Of a DNA stretch of 64,000 nucleotides, positions 35,658 through 47,038 are shown piece after piece. How positions within the stretch are numbered: the first letter of the stretch is position 1; every line of letters begins with the position of its first letter. The position numbers were made by a program, and so were the translations under genes. The notes under the pieces were generated by a model. That model did not search any database and was not told where the DNA came from. It saw only the letters and a list, made by a program, of their open reading frames with translations. The stretch is from Naganishia liquefaciens (lineage: Eukaryota; Basidiomycota; Tremellomycetes; Filobasidiales; Filobasidiaceae), in contig BLZA01000019.1 of NCBI GenBank assembly GCA_013423385.1, forward strand, positions 1,227,253 through 1,291,252, in the 5' to 3' direction.

Positions 35658-36564
35658 CTACTCGGAAATCTTGTACGCGACCATGGCCTGTCGAGAGGGG
35701 TCAGCAGCGCACGGAGCGCGACCCCGGGGCCGACTGACTGACTCACCTCCATCTTGTGCACGTTGGTGCTGAAACTCCTCAGCCTGACTTGCTCGACCTT
35801 GCCCTTGTCGATCAAGTGCGGATCTGCGTCGTTCCACTTTTCCGGCAACGGCAGCGGGTCCGAGGTGGACGTGTAGGCAAGCAGCGTGAATGAGCCTGCG
35901 GGGGGGGGGGGTCAGCACGCGCGCGCGCGCGTCCGTGCGGCGAGAGAGGACCGGGCCGACCGAGACTCACACTCTTCCTCGAGCGTCGGCAGAAACGTCA
36001 CGCTGGCCGTGATCTGCTTCATGATTTCCCGAATCTCGCCCTGCACCTCCTTCTCCGTCTTTTCCTTGGGTTTCGCCGCGCCCGGTTGGAGACCGTTGAT
36101 GGAGCTGCCCTGGGGCACGGTCGAGGACGAGACGGTGTCCGTGTCCGGGTCCGGGTCGTCTTCGCGAATAATGTCAAATTGCCAGCGCTCGAGCGTCTCG
36201 AGTGTTTCTTTCGAGGTGATGGCGAGCACGAGGCGGTTGATGGTGTTGGACATGAGCCAGGCTGAGGGGAAGCGGGGAAGCGGGGGCGCGGGGGGCGCGT
36301 GTCAGCGACGAGTCGTCACGCCGGTGCGCTGCGCTACACACCATGCACTTGCTTGAGGATGGTGTCCAGATACGCCTTCAAGCTCTCGTCCGAGGTGATG
36401 AGCATCGGCAGACCATACTTTTTCACCATGCGAAAGTCGTCGGCGGGATAGACATTGCGCTGGTAGAGGATGCTGTTGACCGAGTACTCGAAGAACTCGG
36501 TGACGATCTTTGTGGATCCCTTGAGCGAGATGGCGTTGTTGGTGCGTGTTGCCTGGGTCGTCAT
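35658..36564 (-). CDS. MAD2: Mad2 spindle-checkpoint HORMA protein
   Basis: Mad2 inhibits Cdc20/APC until all kinetochores are attached. Exons on the minus strand start 36564-36342, 36261-35971, then two shorter ones ending at TAG 35658. The chain reads ISLKGSTKIVTEFFEYSVNS, ILYQRNVYPADDF, YGLPMLITSDESLKAYLDTI, AWLMSNTINRLVLAITSKET, LERWQFDIIRED, IREIMKQITASVTFLPTLEE, CSFTLLAYTSTSD, VRLRSFSTNVHKMEAMVAYK, then ISE at the end. These are the HORMA core and the safety-belt C-terminus of Mad2. A roughly 20-residue Asp/Ser-rich insert follows FDIIRED. One acceptor is preceded by a run of twelve C. Splicing rebuilds EECSF, matching the conserved cysteine of animal Mad2. Confidence 0.95.
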
Positions 36565-36805
36565 GGCGTGGCGGGGCGGTGGGTGGGTCGGTTGCCTGGT
36601 TGGCTAGGTCGGTGTGCATCCAGTTGAATGACCATCTATCCATCTACCGCCTCGGCTTCTCGCCCTCGGCCGCCGGGCGAAATTCTTTTTCCAGCGTGAG
36701 AAGGCGCGCAGCAGCGGGCGAGAGAGAGAGAGAGCCACGCTTTATCGTCCTCCTCCTCCTCAACACCCCCCCCAAGACCCTGCCCCCCTCCCCCACGCCG
36801 CCGCC
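36565..36805. promoter_or_regulatory. Divergent promoter MAD2/TPR gene
   Basis: 241 bp between two opposite ATGs; contains a (GA)n run near 36719-36734 and long CT-rich sequence just before the plus-strand ATG, typical of a pyrimidine-rich leader. Confidence 0.45.
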
Positions 36806-39799
36806 ATGACAGCGCCAGAGCCAAGCCCAGACGGACCGGGCTTTCTGGCGCCACCCACCGCGCCCTCGTCGTCCGCCCACGGCCTCGGGCTCGGGCCGAC
36901 GCTCGTCGTGCTCGACGACCCGAGCAACAAGTATCTCCAGGCCCAGCAGTCGTTCTACGCCACCCATCCGCCGAGCCACACCACCGTCACATCCTCCATC
37001 CCCAACGTCGCACCGCCGCTGCCCGTCTCCCTGCCCCGCTTGCCGTGCATCCCGCCGCTCGTCGTGCACCAGGAACAGCTCTACTTTGACGACGGACTCG
37101 GCGCTCCGGGCAGGTGTCCGCACGACCGCAAATGGGGACAGATCGGCCACGAGCACAGAGAGGAAAGGGGACTCGGTCTGACCGATGTCGAGATGGACGA
37201 TTTCATGGTCGACCTGGGCGACTTGATCAGCAAAGAGTATGATGCGTGGATCGAGCGGTGCTGGTATGTTCAATGCCTGCTGCGGGCCCCCCTTCTCCGC
37301 TTAACCGTTTCGCCAGGGTCGAGGCATTCCACTACACCTACACCGTGTCCATTCCCGCTCTCATCATCGGATTCATCCTCTCGGGCTCGACACCCACCTT
37401 TCTCCGTCGGTCCATCATCTACGGCGGCCCGCACATGGACTCGCTCCTGGCCCAGCAGTTCCGCCTGCTCCTGCGCCAAGAGCACGAAAAACGCATGTCG
37501 GACGAACAAGGATCACGCCGCGGCGTCGATATCGGCAACCTCTTGGCCGGACTCGTTCCCGGCACCATGAGCAGCGGCAGCGGGGGCGGCGCAGCGGTCG
37601 GCGACGGACGCGCGAGTAGTCGCATAGCCGCCGGCGGAGGCTTGGAAGGGTCCGGCATCATCGATGGCACGGCCACACCGCCGTTCTCGGGCACCAACGG
37701 CAGCTACTATGCCCAGCAGGCTAGCTATAGCCCATACCCGGCACCGCTCGACGGTTCCCAAACCGCTCCCCCGGCAGCGGCGGCAGCGGCGGCGGCGGCG
37801 GTGCCCAATCCTGCGTACCGCCCGCCATCGGCCGCCTCGGCCACATCCTCCTCGATTCAGCATCCACACCAGCGCCATCTCTGGGATCCCGCACGCACGG
37901 GCTATGGCAACGGCATCTGTTTCTACGATCTCGCGCTCTTGCACGGCCGCAACGGCGACGACCACGGACCGTGCATGTGTGACTTGACGGCGTGTCGCAC
38001 GTGTTTCCACGAATTGCTCTATTTCCGCGGCAGGCGAGACGTCGTCCCGCCGCCCGTCCCGCCCTCGATGGCCATGATGGACGGTCTGCATGCGCCGCCG
38101 CACCCGCCGCCAACGCATGGTGGGATGGGCATGACGACCACCACCATGATGCCGCCGCCGCCACCCTCGGTGCACGTCCCGCACGACGACGTCGATACCG
38201 TCGAGGCCTCCCTCACGCAAGCCGGAGCAGGGCCCGAGCCACCAGAGTATGTCCGCGAAGACGGCGCGGACGGAATGGAAGACGGCGAGTACGAAGTCGA
38301 GGTCAACGGACGCCCAGATGGCATGTACGACAGCATACCCACACCGCAGGGATCAGAGAACGCCCATCACCTCGGATATCAGCAACAACAGCAGCAACAC
38401 TACACCCAGACATCAACAGCATCTTCCAATTTTCCTCACGTCCAGTACACCTCGCAGCCCTCGGCCGCACCCAAGCGGCCTTCGCCGCTTCAGATCCGCC
38501 ATCCAGAAATGTCCGATATCCTCCTCGTCGAGGAACACTTGCGCACGCGGCTGCACTACATGGCATCGCCCGACGTCATTCTGCGTTATGGCGACGAGGA
38601 CGAATTCATTCCGCCCGAGGAACCCGTCATGCCGCCCTCGCCGCCCATTCAGGACGCCTCGCTGGCCTCTACGGAACCGCCGCCGCCACCGCCATCACAG
38701 CCGAAACAGCAGGTCAAGGTGATACAGGGCAGAAAGATGAAGGGCGGCAAGATGAAGGGAGGTCAGCAGAAACTCACGGTCGCCAAGACTGTGCCATCGC
38801 CAACGCCATCACCGTCCACGTCGACGCCGGAGAGATCATTACAAGAGAGAGAGCGAGAGCGTGCGCAGCAGCAGCAGCAGCAGGAAGTGAGGACACGGTT
38901 GAATGGATCACAGTTGCCGCGGTCATGGACAGACGAGAGCGCCAGCAGCAGAAATATGGCGGTCATCTTGACATTTAGACATTTGGTAAAGGTGAGTCGC
39001 AGCGGGGCTTGTCGGCGAGAACGGCAATCTGACTCCCTGCAGCTTCTTCACGCCACGGCGTCGTACCTGTCACCATTTGACTTTGACGATTATGCCGACG
39101 ACTCGGCCGTTCTGACCGAGATCCATCCGTTGGCCGTGTATCGTCGCCTGGTTGAGCCCTATGTCCGCCGTCGCGCTGCGGCGTACGAGGAAGCCAAGCT
39201 GAACGGCCTCGTGCCGGATGACGATAACGCCGACAACGAGGTCCTAGGCGGAGACATCAACAAGGTTGACGTCAAGGCTTGGAAGCGGTGCATGGAGCAG
39301 TGGGAAAAAGAGGTTGCCGTACGGGAAAAGGAGGGGGTGAGTACAACCCATGCTCCAGCTACCGATCCGTTCTAATCCGCGCAGGGCAATGCCATTCTGA
39401 AAACGCAACCGGCGCGGGCCGTGGCCTTTTACACGCAGGCCATCTGCCTCGATAGCGAAAACCCGGTCTACTACCTGAACCGAGCGGCCGCTTTCAATGC
39501 CATTGAAAATTACGAGGACGCCGAAATTGATTGTTCGCGCGCCCTGAGCCTGAACCGGAGCCACCTCAAGGCATTCTACCGCCGCGCTGTTGCGAGAAAG
39601 GGAATGGGCAGACTGGACGAGGCGGAAGAGGGTGAGTGCGCGCGTTCTCGGAATTGCCGACTGGGCTAATCCTTTGGCAGACCTGCTACACCTTCTCAAC
39701 CAAGCGCCCAACATTGCTGCCGCCACGGCAGAGTTGGCTTCGATCCGCAAGGAAATTGAAGAGATGAAGAAGCGAGAGGAAGTGGATGACATTGACTAG
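36806..39799 (+). CDS. Large low-complexity protein with C-terminal TPR repeats
   Basis: Exons 36806-37263, 37317-38991, 39043-39336, 39385-39631, 39681-39799 give 930 residues with closed phases. The N-terminal 210 residues contain LGPTLVVLDDPSNKYLQAQQ, LISKEYDAWIERCW and YTVSIPALIIGFILSGSTP, unknown to me. The middle 430 residues are Pro/Ala/Gln/Ser-rich with a Cys cluster (CMCDLTACRTCFHEL). The C-terminal 150 residues are TPR-like: AVAFYTQAICLDSENPVYYL, NRAAAFNAIENYEDAEIDCS, HLKAFYRRAVARKGMGRLDE, then IRKEIEEMKKREE. The TPR part would bind a chaperone or complex partner. Because the three regions differ so much, two fused or merged genes cannot be excluded, although the junctions agree in phase. 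Confidence 0.7.
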
Positions 39800-39952
39800 T
39801 ACAGCAGCAGCTGAGGATATAGGAGAGAGCGCAGAGATGTGTTGCACAGCGGCACAGCACGGAGCAGAGACATGTGATGATTATAGTCGTTGTATGAGAT
39901 GCATCGATACAGACAACTTGCATTGGCGTCTTCGTCTTGCGCGTCAGAAGCT

Positions 39953-40815
39953 CTAGTTGCCGTTGTATCCGCCAAACAAGAGGTTGCTCATGTCCGACTT
40001 TCCACCGGGCGCTGCGCAAGAGTTCAGTACACGCTAGGCGGGCTCCACGCGGCATCATACCTTCCCTGACCTTTCGCGTGGGACGGAACCCGGGAACGGC
40101 TCCGGGCGGTCTTTCGATCCCGTCCGTCCCCATGGTGACGCTCGCGAGCTCTGCTTGTTCCGTGTGAGTCAACGTGGCGCCCTCGTCCTGCTGACCGCTT
40201 CCGGTCGCGGTCTCGCTGCCCCGCGGAGGCGCCATGCTGAGCGCGTCTTGTTCCTCGTACTTTTCGCCCGAGATGGTCACGCTCGTCGGTCCGCCGGGAG
40301 GCTGGGTGACTTTACGGGTCGTGTGCACGTTGGAAGTCGCGCTAGACGGGTCGGCGATTTCGGCTGAAAGGAGGTCAGCGGACCAGGGATGAAAAGATGT
40401 TATGTGGCAACTTGCCATCAACGAGATCCTTGACGGCTTCGTTGGTCGCAGCCTGGGAGAACTTGCCGAACGAGGCGTACTCTGTGGTTACGCGGTCAGC
40501 AACGTCTCCCCGGCCAGCGCTTTGTCGACATACTGGGAAGCTTGGAGATCTCGGTGTAATTGGTACCGACAGATACGCCGACTTGCCTGCGATGGCGGTC
40601 AGCATCCAGTTTCCTCCAATTCCACTTCGCGCCCACTTTAAGAAATCGAGCAAACTCCTCTTGGTGAAGCAAATGTGCGTCGTGTCCCAGTCCATCGTGC
40701 CCGCGGTCTCTGCCCAGCTTCGCGGGTTCTCGAGGTCGAACGGGTGGACGGGCTGGAACGTGCTCTTCTCGCTGCTGCTGAGGGTGTCAGTGGGCAGGGT
40801 GCAGCGCGCTGCCAT
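39953..40815 (-). CDS. Small protein with two PGG repeats, SPIRAL1/HN1-like
   Basis: About 215 residues in five exons on the minus strand. The N-terminal half reads HPFDLENPRSWAETAGTMDW, TKRSLLDFLKQVGVSVGTNY, TEISKLPKYASFGKFSQAA: a conserved-looking domain I cannot name. The C-terminal half carries two similar blocks, TTRKVTQPPGGPTSVTISG and PTRKVREAPGGKSDMSNLLF followed by GGYNGN at the stop. The RKV-x-PPGG(K)-S pattern and the final aromatic-Gly segment resemble the short repeats of SPIRAL1/HN1 (Jupiter) microtubule-associated proteins; this is inference from the motif only. One intron (40415-40364) needs a GC donor, GCAAGT. It lies tail-to-tail with the TPR gene. Confidence 0.6.
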
Positions 40816-41180
40816 GGGCGTACTGGTGAGGCATTGTGCTGTGAATTGTATGGCGAATCGCTCCCTTCTCCTGGGTCGAACGCTGATATATTATGGATGA
40901 CCTGCGATGCTGATGTGGATTCCCTCCCGGCCGTCCGCCCACGCTTGTGTTTTGCTTCCGCGCCGAGCCATCAATCAGGCATCATGACGTTGCCGCCGCC
41001 CTTTCGTCAGCGAGCAGCGCAGGCCGGGCAGACATGCGGCTATGCATCTTGCACTCGGGGATCCCGGAGTGTGATCCCTCGGCATCGGAATGAGTCTATA
41101 ATCAGTCGGGACATCACGGCACTTGGGCCAATTACAACGCTTCTGAATAGACAATCAGTCTTTCCTGGCATCGCATCGCG
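40816..41180. other. Gap between the PGG-repeat gene and the BRCT gene
   Basis: 365 bp upstream of the PGG-repeat gene and downstream of the BRCT gene (both minus strand). It is too short to hold the roughly 2.5 kb expected for a Rev1 polymerase domain, and no polymerase motif was seen on either strand. Confidence 0.6.
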
Positions 41181-42513
41181 TCAATCGCTATCATCCTCGT
41201 CAATCAGGTCTATGATGTCGCCGCCTGCCTCCGTCGAGACTGCCGCCGTGGTCACCTTGCGAGACACTCCACAGCTTCTGGAAGAGCTCTTCATCGTGGG
41301 CCGCTCGACAGCGAGAGAGGCTTGATTCTGTCACGAATCAACTTCAGCTACACTTTGCCAACACAGGCATCCCCAGTTCTCACCGATGCTTTCATCACTT
41401 CATATCCCCTTTCGGCCAGCTTTCTCTCGCAAGCAGACGAGTCCAGCACCCCTGAATGCAGACTCAGCAGCTATATTTCCCGACAGTGGCTTTGAGACTT
41501 GCAGTCGACGTGAACTACCTGCTTTGGTCTGACGCCTTTCCCGCTATTCCTGCTTTTCAGAAACTTGTCGGCCTTGCTTGACGAAAGGCTCTTGTCAACG
41601 AGAATGTGAGTGACAGACGAGGTATCGATCAGGCTGTAGGTGCATAACGATCGCTTGAGATGGTGTACAAAGTATAAGGCCGAATCGCCTACCTGATTTC
41701 GCCGCCGTGGACGCTGATGAGCCTCTTGAGCTCTAGGTCCGTGATCTTGGGACCTGTATAGCCGTTCACGTAGATTTTCAAGCCGGCTGCCCGATGGAGG
41801 GTCTGCTGGTCAGCCCTGACCCTGAACACGTATTCCCCGGTTCGACTTGCAGAATATCTGTTTGGGCGTCGACAACATGCCGTCGCTTTGGAGTCGACCG
41901 TGACTGATCACGGCGGATGCTTGACCGGCCGCGCCTATAGATCCTCCTCCGCACCCATCCTGCTGTACCACCGGATGCGCGTCATCCTTTTCGCCTTGTC
42001 GGAACTGCCGTTTGAGCTTTTCTTGGCGACTGGCAAAGTACTCCTTTTCACTGATGTAGAATTTGGCGCCGGCACGTTGAATATCCTGCCTGACATCGGT
42101 CGCGCATGTCACGACATGGGCGGTTCTATGCAGAAACATCTCAAACCGTAAGACAGGCACCGATTCCCGCTGGACGCAGAGCAGACGCACCGGTCGTAGA
42201 TATCCGAATGGGTGATTGGATTATCCGGCGAATCCAACGTCCGTAAAAGATGCCTGGTCACGACGCTTTGGCCTTGCACTCCAAGCTTTCCGCCAGCTGA
42301 GCGGTATTGCTCTCTCGGAGGCTGCTCTGCGCTCGTCTTGCGTCTCTTATGATCAGAACCGCTGACGGTGTCTGGGTTCGTTGGTGACCGCTTGATCATT
42401 CTGTCCAGTGTCCCTTGCACGCCACCTCGGGGTCTACTTGGCTTGTCAATAGGCAAGCGTCCGCCATCCATTTTCTTGTGAGAAGACCTCGCGTTGCTAT
42501 CGGATGACGACAT
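41181..42513 (-). CDS. Rev1-type BRCT protein lacking the polymerase domain
   Basis: Minus-strand gene, roughly 330 residues. A disordered start (MSSSDSNARSSHKKMDGGRL ... KRRKTSAEQ) is followed by EYFASRQEKLKRQFRQG, the segment that precedes the BRCT domain in Rev1. The BRCT reads QIFSGLKIYVNGYTGP, KITDLELKRLISVHGGEIR, SVTHILVDKSLSSSKADKFL, VRPKQVVHVDWVLDS, ERKLAERGYEVMK. Two introns have GC donors (41850 and 41502), which rebuild QIFSGLK and the key BRCT Trp (HVDW). After the BRCT only about 50 residues remain, ending GGDIIDLIDEDDSD and TGA at 41181-41183. In Rev1 the dCMP-transferase domain should begin here; it is absent. The BRCT of Rev1 recruits translesion synthesis factors to DNA; a separate or moved catalytic gene, or loss, is possible. 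Confidence 0.7.
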
Positions 42514-43543
42514 GCTGCGAGTGTGTCATTGTGAGCTGTGCCGCCTTTTGTGATGACGTCTTTACAGGCGAGAGGACAAGCTTGGCTTTTGAGGGAATGC
42601 AAGCGGCATTCGCATTCTGGGAGGACACCCTCATGTCGGATGACTGTGGCTGTCTCTGAATCATCCATCTTGCTCCCGGGTGCACCCCGTTGTCGCGGCT
42701 CCCGGAGATGAACGGCTCGCGCGATTCTGCTGTATCGCAATTCCTGCGGATCCACCTGCGCAGACATCTTTTCCTGAAGACCGAGGAAACAACAAGGCTT
42801 TGCTTTCCTGCCTCGGCTCCTGTTGAATCTAGACTCGGACCCGGTACGCTCGGGCGCTCTTGCCACGCCGCTCCCTTCCCGGATTCCCAAAGCCTGTTCT
42901 CAAGGTGAGTACGCCATTTCGAACCCTCGATCTACCGCCAAACCCATGTCCCACGAGAGAAATCCCATCCGCTCATTGCGTTTTGTACAACAGCCGAAAG
43001 ACAGACACTTGCATTTGGGCTTTGAAGGGGATCGCGGGAGGATATGGCGCATCATGGTTCATGCCACCTCAAGAGACGCCGGGTGTTTGTTCTCATGAAT
43101 CTACCCGAGCTTCCATCAAGTCGCCGATCAATCCTGTTATCCGCCTCCGTCGCCCGCCAGAATTCCCCACTTTGCATCCGCAGCGGTCTGTCGATGTCGG
43201 GGTGTGTCTATTATTGTCTGCATAGGAGCCCATCGTTCGCTGAGCTGATGGGCCATGGTCGTCTCTCGTCGCCAGCCTCACTCGGGTCTGCGTGTCGACC
43301 GAACGGCTTGTGAGGCTTATCGCGGCTCATCAGACTGCAAGGGGACATCCAAAGACGACATCGCTGCATCGAGTCATTGTCGCATCAGCTAGCTCATTAG
43401 GGGGCCTGGATTGCCCAGACCACGACGAACCCCTCGACCTCTCCCTGCCAACAGCGCCTCCTTTTCTACATCTTGTACTAAACAATGTAAGACTTGTTGA
43501 GGCACATCCTCGCCAGGGGTTGCAGTCTCACAGATCTCTACAG
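42514..43543. other. Intergenic, divergent side of BRCT gene
   Basis: About 1 kb. Several frames are open for 60-120 codons but read as shuffled Pro/Arg/Ser composition with no domain. It must contain the BRCT gene promoter and the unresolved 5' exon(s) of the zinc-finger gene; a GTAAGA donor at 43487 that would join to the acceptor at 43543 suggests an upstream exon without an obvious ATG. Confidence 0.4.
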
Positions 43544-44321
43544 CCAGCCCCGATCCGGATTACTGCGCTTTCTGCAACGAGTACTTTGACGACGAGGAGG
43601 AAGCCAGGGATCACAAAGAGGACAATCACTGGTACTGCTCATCGTGTGATCGCCTCTTTCGCAATCAAAATGGCCTGAACTGTCATCTCAACACCGCCGG
43701 CGTCATTAACAAATCGTCTATCGCGCTCCCAGTCCCCCTCCCGACTTTGACTGCCCTTCTTGCACTGCGGCTTTCCACACCTATCGACAGCTCCAGGACC
43801 TTCGAATGCAGTATCACCGAGTCGTCCGAACCCATGCCTGCCCATTCTGCAAGAAATCACACGTCTCCCTCTCCACCGTCGTCGCGCACCTCGAAGCCGG
43901 GAAATGCACATCGGGAGCAAACAGGCAGCTCGTCGACCAATTCATATGGCGCTCCACCCGAGGCGCCAACGCCACCGCCGGTGCGCTCGTCAAACGTAGC
44001 AACAATGCGCCCACCCTCGAGCCGTTGATGGCCTACCAGGCGACCGAGCTTTCGCGCAATATGTATGGCCGATACGAATGCTACTTTTGCCCCGGCCTTG
44101 ATTTTCCGTACCTTGCGCAACTCAACCAGCACCTCGCATCGCCCAAGCACAGCAAGAGGCCCACGTCCGGGCTGTACACTTGCCCCCAGTGCAGCAAAGC
44201 GACCGAGACGTTTAGCGGATTGATTCAACATGCCGAGATGGGCAAGTGTGGCATCAGAAAGAATCTCGCCGTGCAGAATGCGTTGGACACGTTGACGACC
44301 AAAATGAACCAATTGTGCTAG
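43544..44321 (+). CDS. C2H2 zinc-finger protein, paralogue 1 (5' end unresolved, probable frameshift)
   Basis: Multi-finger protein of a fungal C2H2 family. The fingers in order: YCAFCNEYFDDEEEARDHKE, WYCSSCDRLFRNQNGLNCHL, FDCPSCTAAFHTYRQLQDL, HACPFCKKSHVSLSTVVAHL, YECYFCPGLDFPYLAQLNQH, YTCPQCSKATETFSGLIQHA. Between finger 2 and finger 3 the frame changes by one base near 43690-43712 with no acceptable intron (31-36 nt at most); an 87-nt intron starting in finger 2 is possible but would delete it. So this may be a pseudogene or have an odd splice. The C-terminal part aligns along its length with the minus-strand paralogue at 46199-47038, including QFIWRSTRG and LNQHLASPKH. Confidence 0.65.
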
Positions 44322-46198
44322 TGATGGGCTGGTCGGTACGTTCGTGCCGTGTCGTTCATGTTTAGCGCTAATGTTATCGTCGACGTAGACCTTAACTGGT
44401 GATGGCGCCTGTACGTTGCGCAGATCTCGAATAGAACAACTTTCAAGCTTGACCAAGCAAGCGGTCAGAATAGACGGACAATTTGCGCTTTGACGAAAGA
44501 ATGAAACAGCATTAGACCAAAAACTTCTGTACAATAGGAGCGAGACGAGATCCTTACACTGGTTGTATGGTACCGACGACGAGCCGTCCGCTACGACTGG
44601 AATACGATGCATTACATGTTGCCACAAGCCGAATTAACACTCATCTTGCCGATATTTATACTGCTCCTTACTTTCTTGTGACGCCAACTTCACCCCAACA
44701 TGCATTCCGCGACCTGCTCAGGAAGGACACGCTCAGATACATCTCACACAGCTGTTTTCTGACAGATGCAAACCGCTGCTCCATCGACGAGTATGACTGA
44801 TGTCGTTGAATATCGTCTCTAGGGTAGACTGGCCACCCGATCCATCAGGTCATTTGTACTGCATCACGATCAGGTCCCGGTCTGTTCCAAGAGGGATTCA
44901 ACCGCAGTTCCGATTGATCCAAGCCAAAGGCCTGCTTCTCCGGGGACAGAGAGCACCATGGGAACTCCTCTTCAAGGTATGCTATCAGCGTGAACCAAAC
45001 CAATTCAGCAGACAAATCCGCTGCTGCCGATACTTGTCAGCTCGGTGCCGTTTGACGTGTGTGCGATGCATTTCGCGAGGCGCCATACTCTGCCTAGAGA
45101 ATTCTTCGCGCTTTGCAACCGTAGTCCATGACTCGGTCTACCTTCGCGGGATTTGACGCCTCGCGCCTTGATGATCTGAACGGGACACGGACTCAGCTAC
45201 ATGATCGATATCGTTGAACATGAACAATGTAAAACCAGACTACGGTCGATGGGTATCGGTAAATCAGTACTTCTATGTTTCGTCACTGGTTCAGTCTCTC
45301 AAGCCGTTTGGATCGCTTCTCAGGTCGGCAGGAGACTCTGACTACTCTACAAGATCCAGATCGACATATTCTAGACACCGCTCGACGTTTCACGCCCGAT
45401 ATAATGGCTGACGTTTTGCCACCAAGTACACGACATACCGCCAGCCACAGGCACCATCGGAGCACTTCTGGCATTACTCCCACTGCATTCCAGCTGAACT
45501 ACAAACTCCATCGATACCGCAAAATGGGGAGAACTTCCTGCTCATGCTGCTTCATGCTGTGCGATCCGAGCTTGTTCGTGTGCCTCGATTACTTGGTCGC
45601 TTGGGATTCAGGCAAACGGCTGGCAGACGATTCGTAGCTCGAGGATCGTATCGAGATGGCGAGCACCGCAGGCGCATATACGCCGTACAGACACAGGAGG
45701 TGGGGGAGCTTGGCAAAGGGATGCGGAAAGCGTCACGAATTTTAAGGCCGTATCGTCATTTTCTGATATCGTCTGTATTAACCGTTGGCGTAAAATGCAA
45801 CTGACCATGCCTTTCAATGTCCTGCCAGGCTGAATCACAGTCTGAATTGGCTTGCCAAAGGCTTAGACGTAATCGCAAACGTCCATATCCACAGGTGCAT
45901 TGCCTCATCCTTTGACGGCTATCGAGGCATCGGTTGCTAAAACATGGGGCAGTGATTTTCGTAACACATTTTTCTAAAATAGTCAAGTGTTCCGACAAGA
46001 CTTCGTCCAGCGGATCCCGCAAACACCTTCGACCCGCACGTCTTCTGTTCTAGCAGATCCAAGTCAAGCAGACCAGGTAGCTTTCTTGAGTATGCAAGTC
46101 TCCCTCTGCTACCGAACATGATTCCCTCTAAGAAAACTCCTCAGTCATGGCCAATTTTGCTGAGGAACGCCACTAACTGTCATAGTGCAATCGCATCA
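44322..46198. other. Spacer between two inverted zinc-finger paralogues
   Basis: 1.9 kb between the convergent stops of the two C2H2 genes. Plus-strand frames of 80-120 codons around 45214-45804 show no family. No RNA gene or transposon end was seen. Confidence 0.4.
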
Positions 46199-47038
46199 TT
46201 AGACCCGCAATCCCGCCAGGCAATCAGTCATCTCCTTCAGAGCCGCCTTCACCTCAACATGCTTTCTCGCCCCGCACCTCGCCATCTGAACATGCTGCAA
46301 CAATCCGGAAAAGGTTTGTCCGTCGAATCCGCACTTTGGACACGCGTACAAGTCTGGAATCCGGCACGCGTGCTTAGGCGTGTTGAGATGTTGGTTGAGT
46401 TGATGAAGACTGGTAAACGACATGCCAGGGCAAGAATAGCAGGGGAATCTGCCCTCCCTGTTCTTGCAAACTTCAGTAGCCTTGAATGCCTTCAATGGTC
46501 TGAGCGAATCGGGTTCATGGCGGATAACGGTGGCGGTCGCTCCTCCACGTCCCTTTGTGGACCGCCAGACGTGCTGATCAAGCTGCTCGCGGGTGATCTT
46601 GGAACGGCATTCTCCGGACTCAAGGTGCATTGTGACGGCCGACCTGAACGGGTGGAGGCTCCGGCAGAAGGGGCATTTGTGATTGCGCTCGGATGGGTGT
46701 TGGGCGATACGATGCGCTTCGGCAGAGTAAAACGAGCGGAACTTGCGAGAACAGTGTTCGCATTCGTAGTCTTTGGCGGGCTTTCGTGGGACAATTTGCG
46801 GGATACCGCTGGCGGAAACTCGAACGGTTCGAGGAGAGGCACTTGCGGACCGAGGGACAGCACCTCCTCGCGCCTGCCACTTCCTATATCCTTGCCATTT
46901 TCGCATAGCTGTAGCGGATCGATGCGCTGGCGCATCTCGAAGATGATCCTGCAGTGCAAAGTCGTCGATAAATGTTCTGCCGCAGGGTGTGCAAGAGACA
47001 GTCTGAGGACCGATCTCAGGAGACCCTAATCTCGTCAT
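46199..47038 (-). CDS. C2H2 zinc-finger protein, paralogue 2
   Basis: 279 residues as a single exon from ATG 47038, possibly with an upstream exon: GTAAGT at about 47098 spliced to the AG ending near 47028 would join SDSDPADSEYG to SPEIGPQ in phase. Five fingers: SCTPCGRTFIDDFALQDHL, YECEHCSRKFRSFYSAEAHR, HKCPFCRSLHPFRSAVTMHL, FPCYSCPGMSFTSLHQLNQH, YACPKCGFDGQTFSGLLQHV. Between fingers 3 and 4 is the block QLDQHVWRSTKGRGGA, shared with paralogue 1 (QLVDQFIWRSTRGANA). That shared spacer suggests a duplication followed by inversion. A DNA-binding or protein-binding role is possible; the target is unknown. Confidence 0.78.
   Translation of the reverse strand: MTRLGSPEIGPQTVSCTPCGRTFIDDFALQDHLRDAPAHRSATAMRKWQGYRKWQARGGAVPRSASASPRTVRVSASGIPQIVPRKPAKDYECEHCSRKFRSFYSAEAHRIAQHPSERNHKCPFCRSLHPFRSAVTMHLESGECRSKITREQLDQHVWRSTKGRGGATATVIRHEPDSLRPLKAFKATEVCKNREGRFPCYSCPGMSFTSLHQLNQHLNTPKHACRIPDLYACPKCGFDGQTFSGLLQHVQMARCGARKHVEVKAALKEMTDCLAGLRV

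Noticed and set aside
36644-38220. Long minus-strand open frames across the TPR gene
   Set aside because: They are antisense to phase-consistent exons in GC-rich DNA and read as Arg/Gly/Ala-rich text with no domain.
42690-43320. Overlapping plus-strand frames of 70-120 codons
   Set aside because: Three frames are open at once over the same DNA, none with a domain; this is chance openness in GC-rich sequence.
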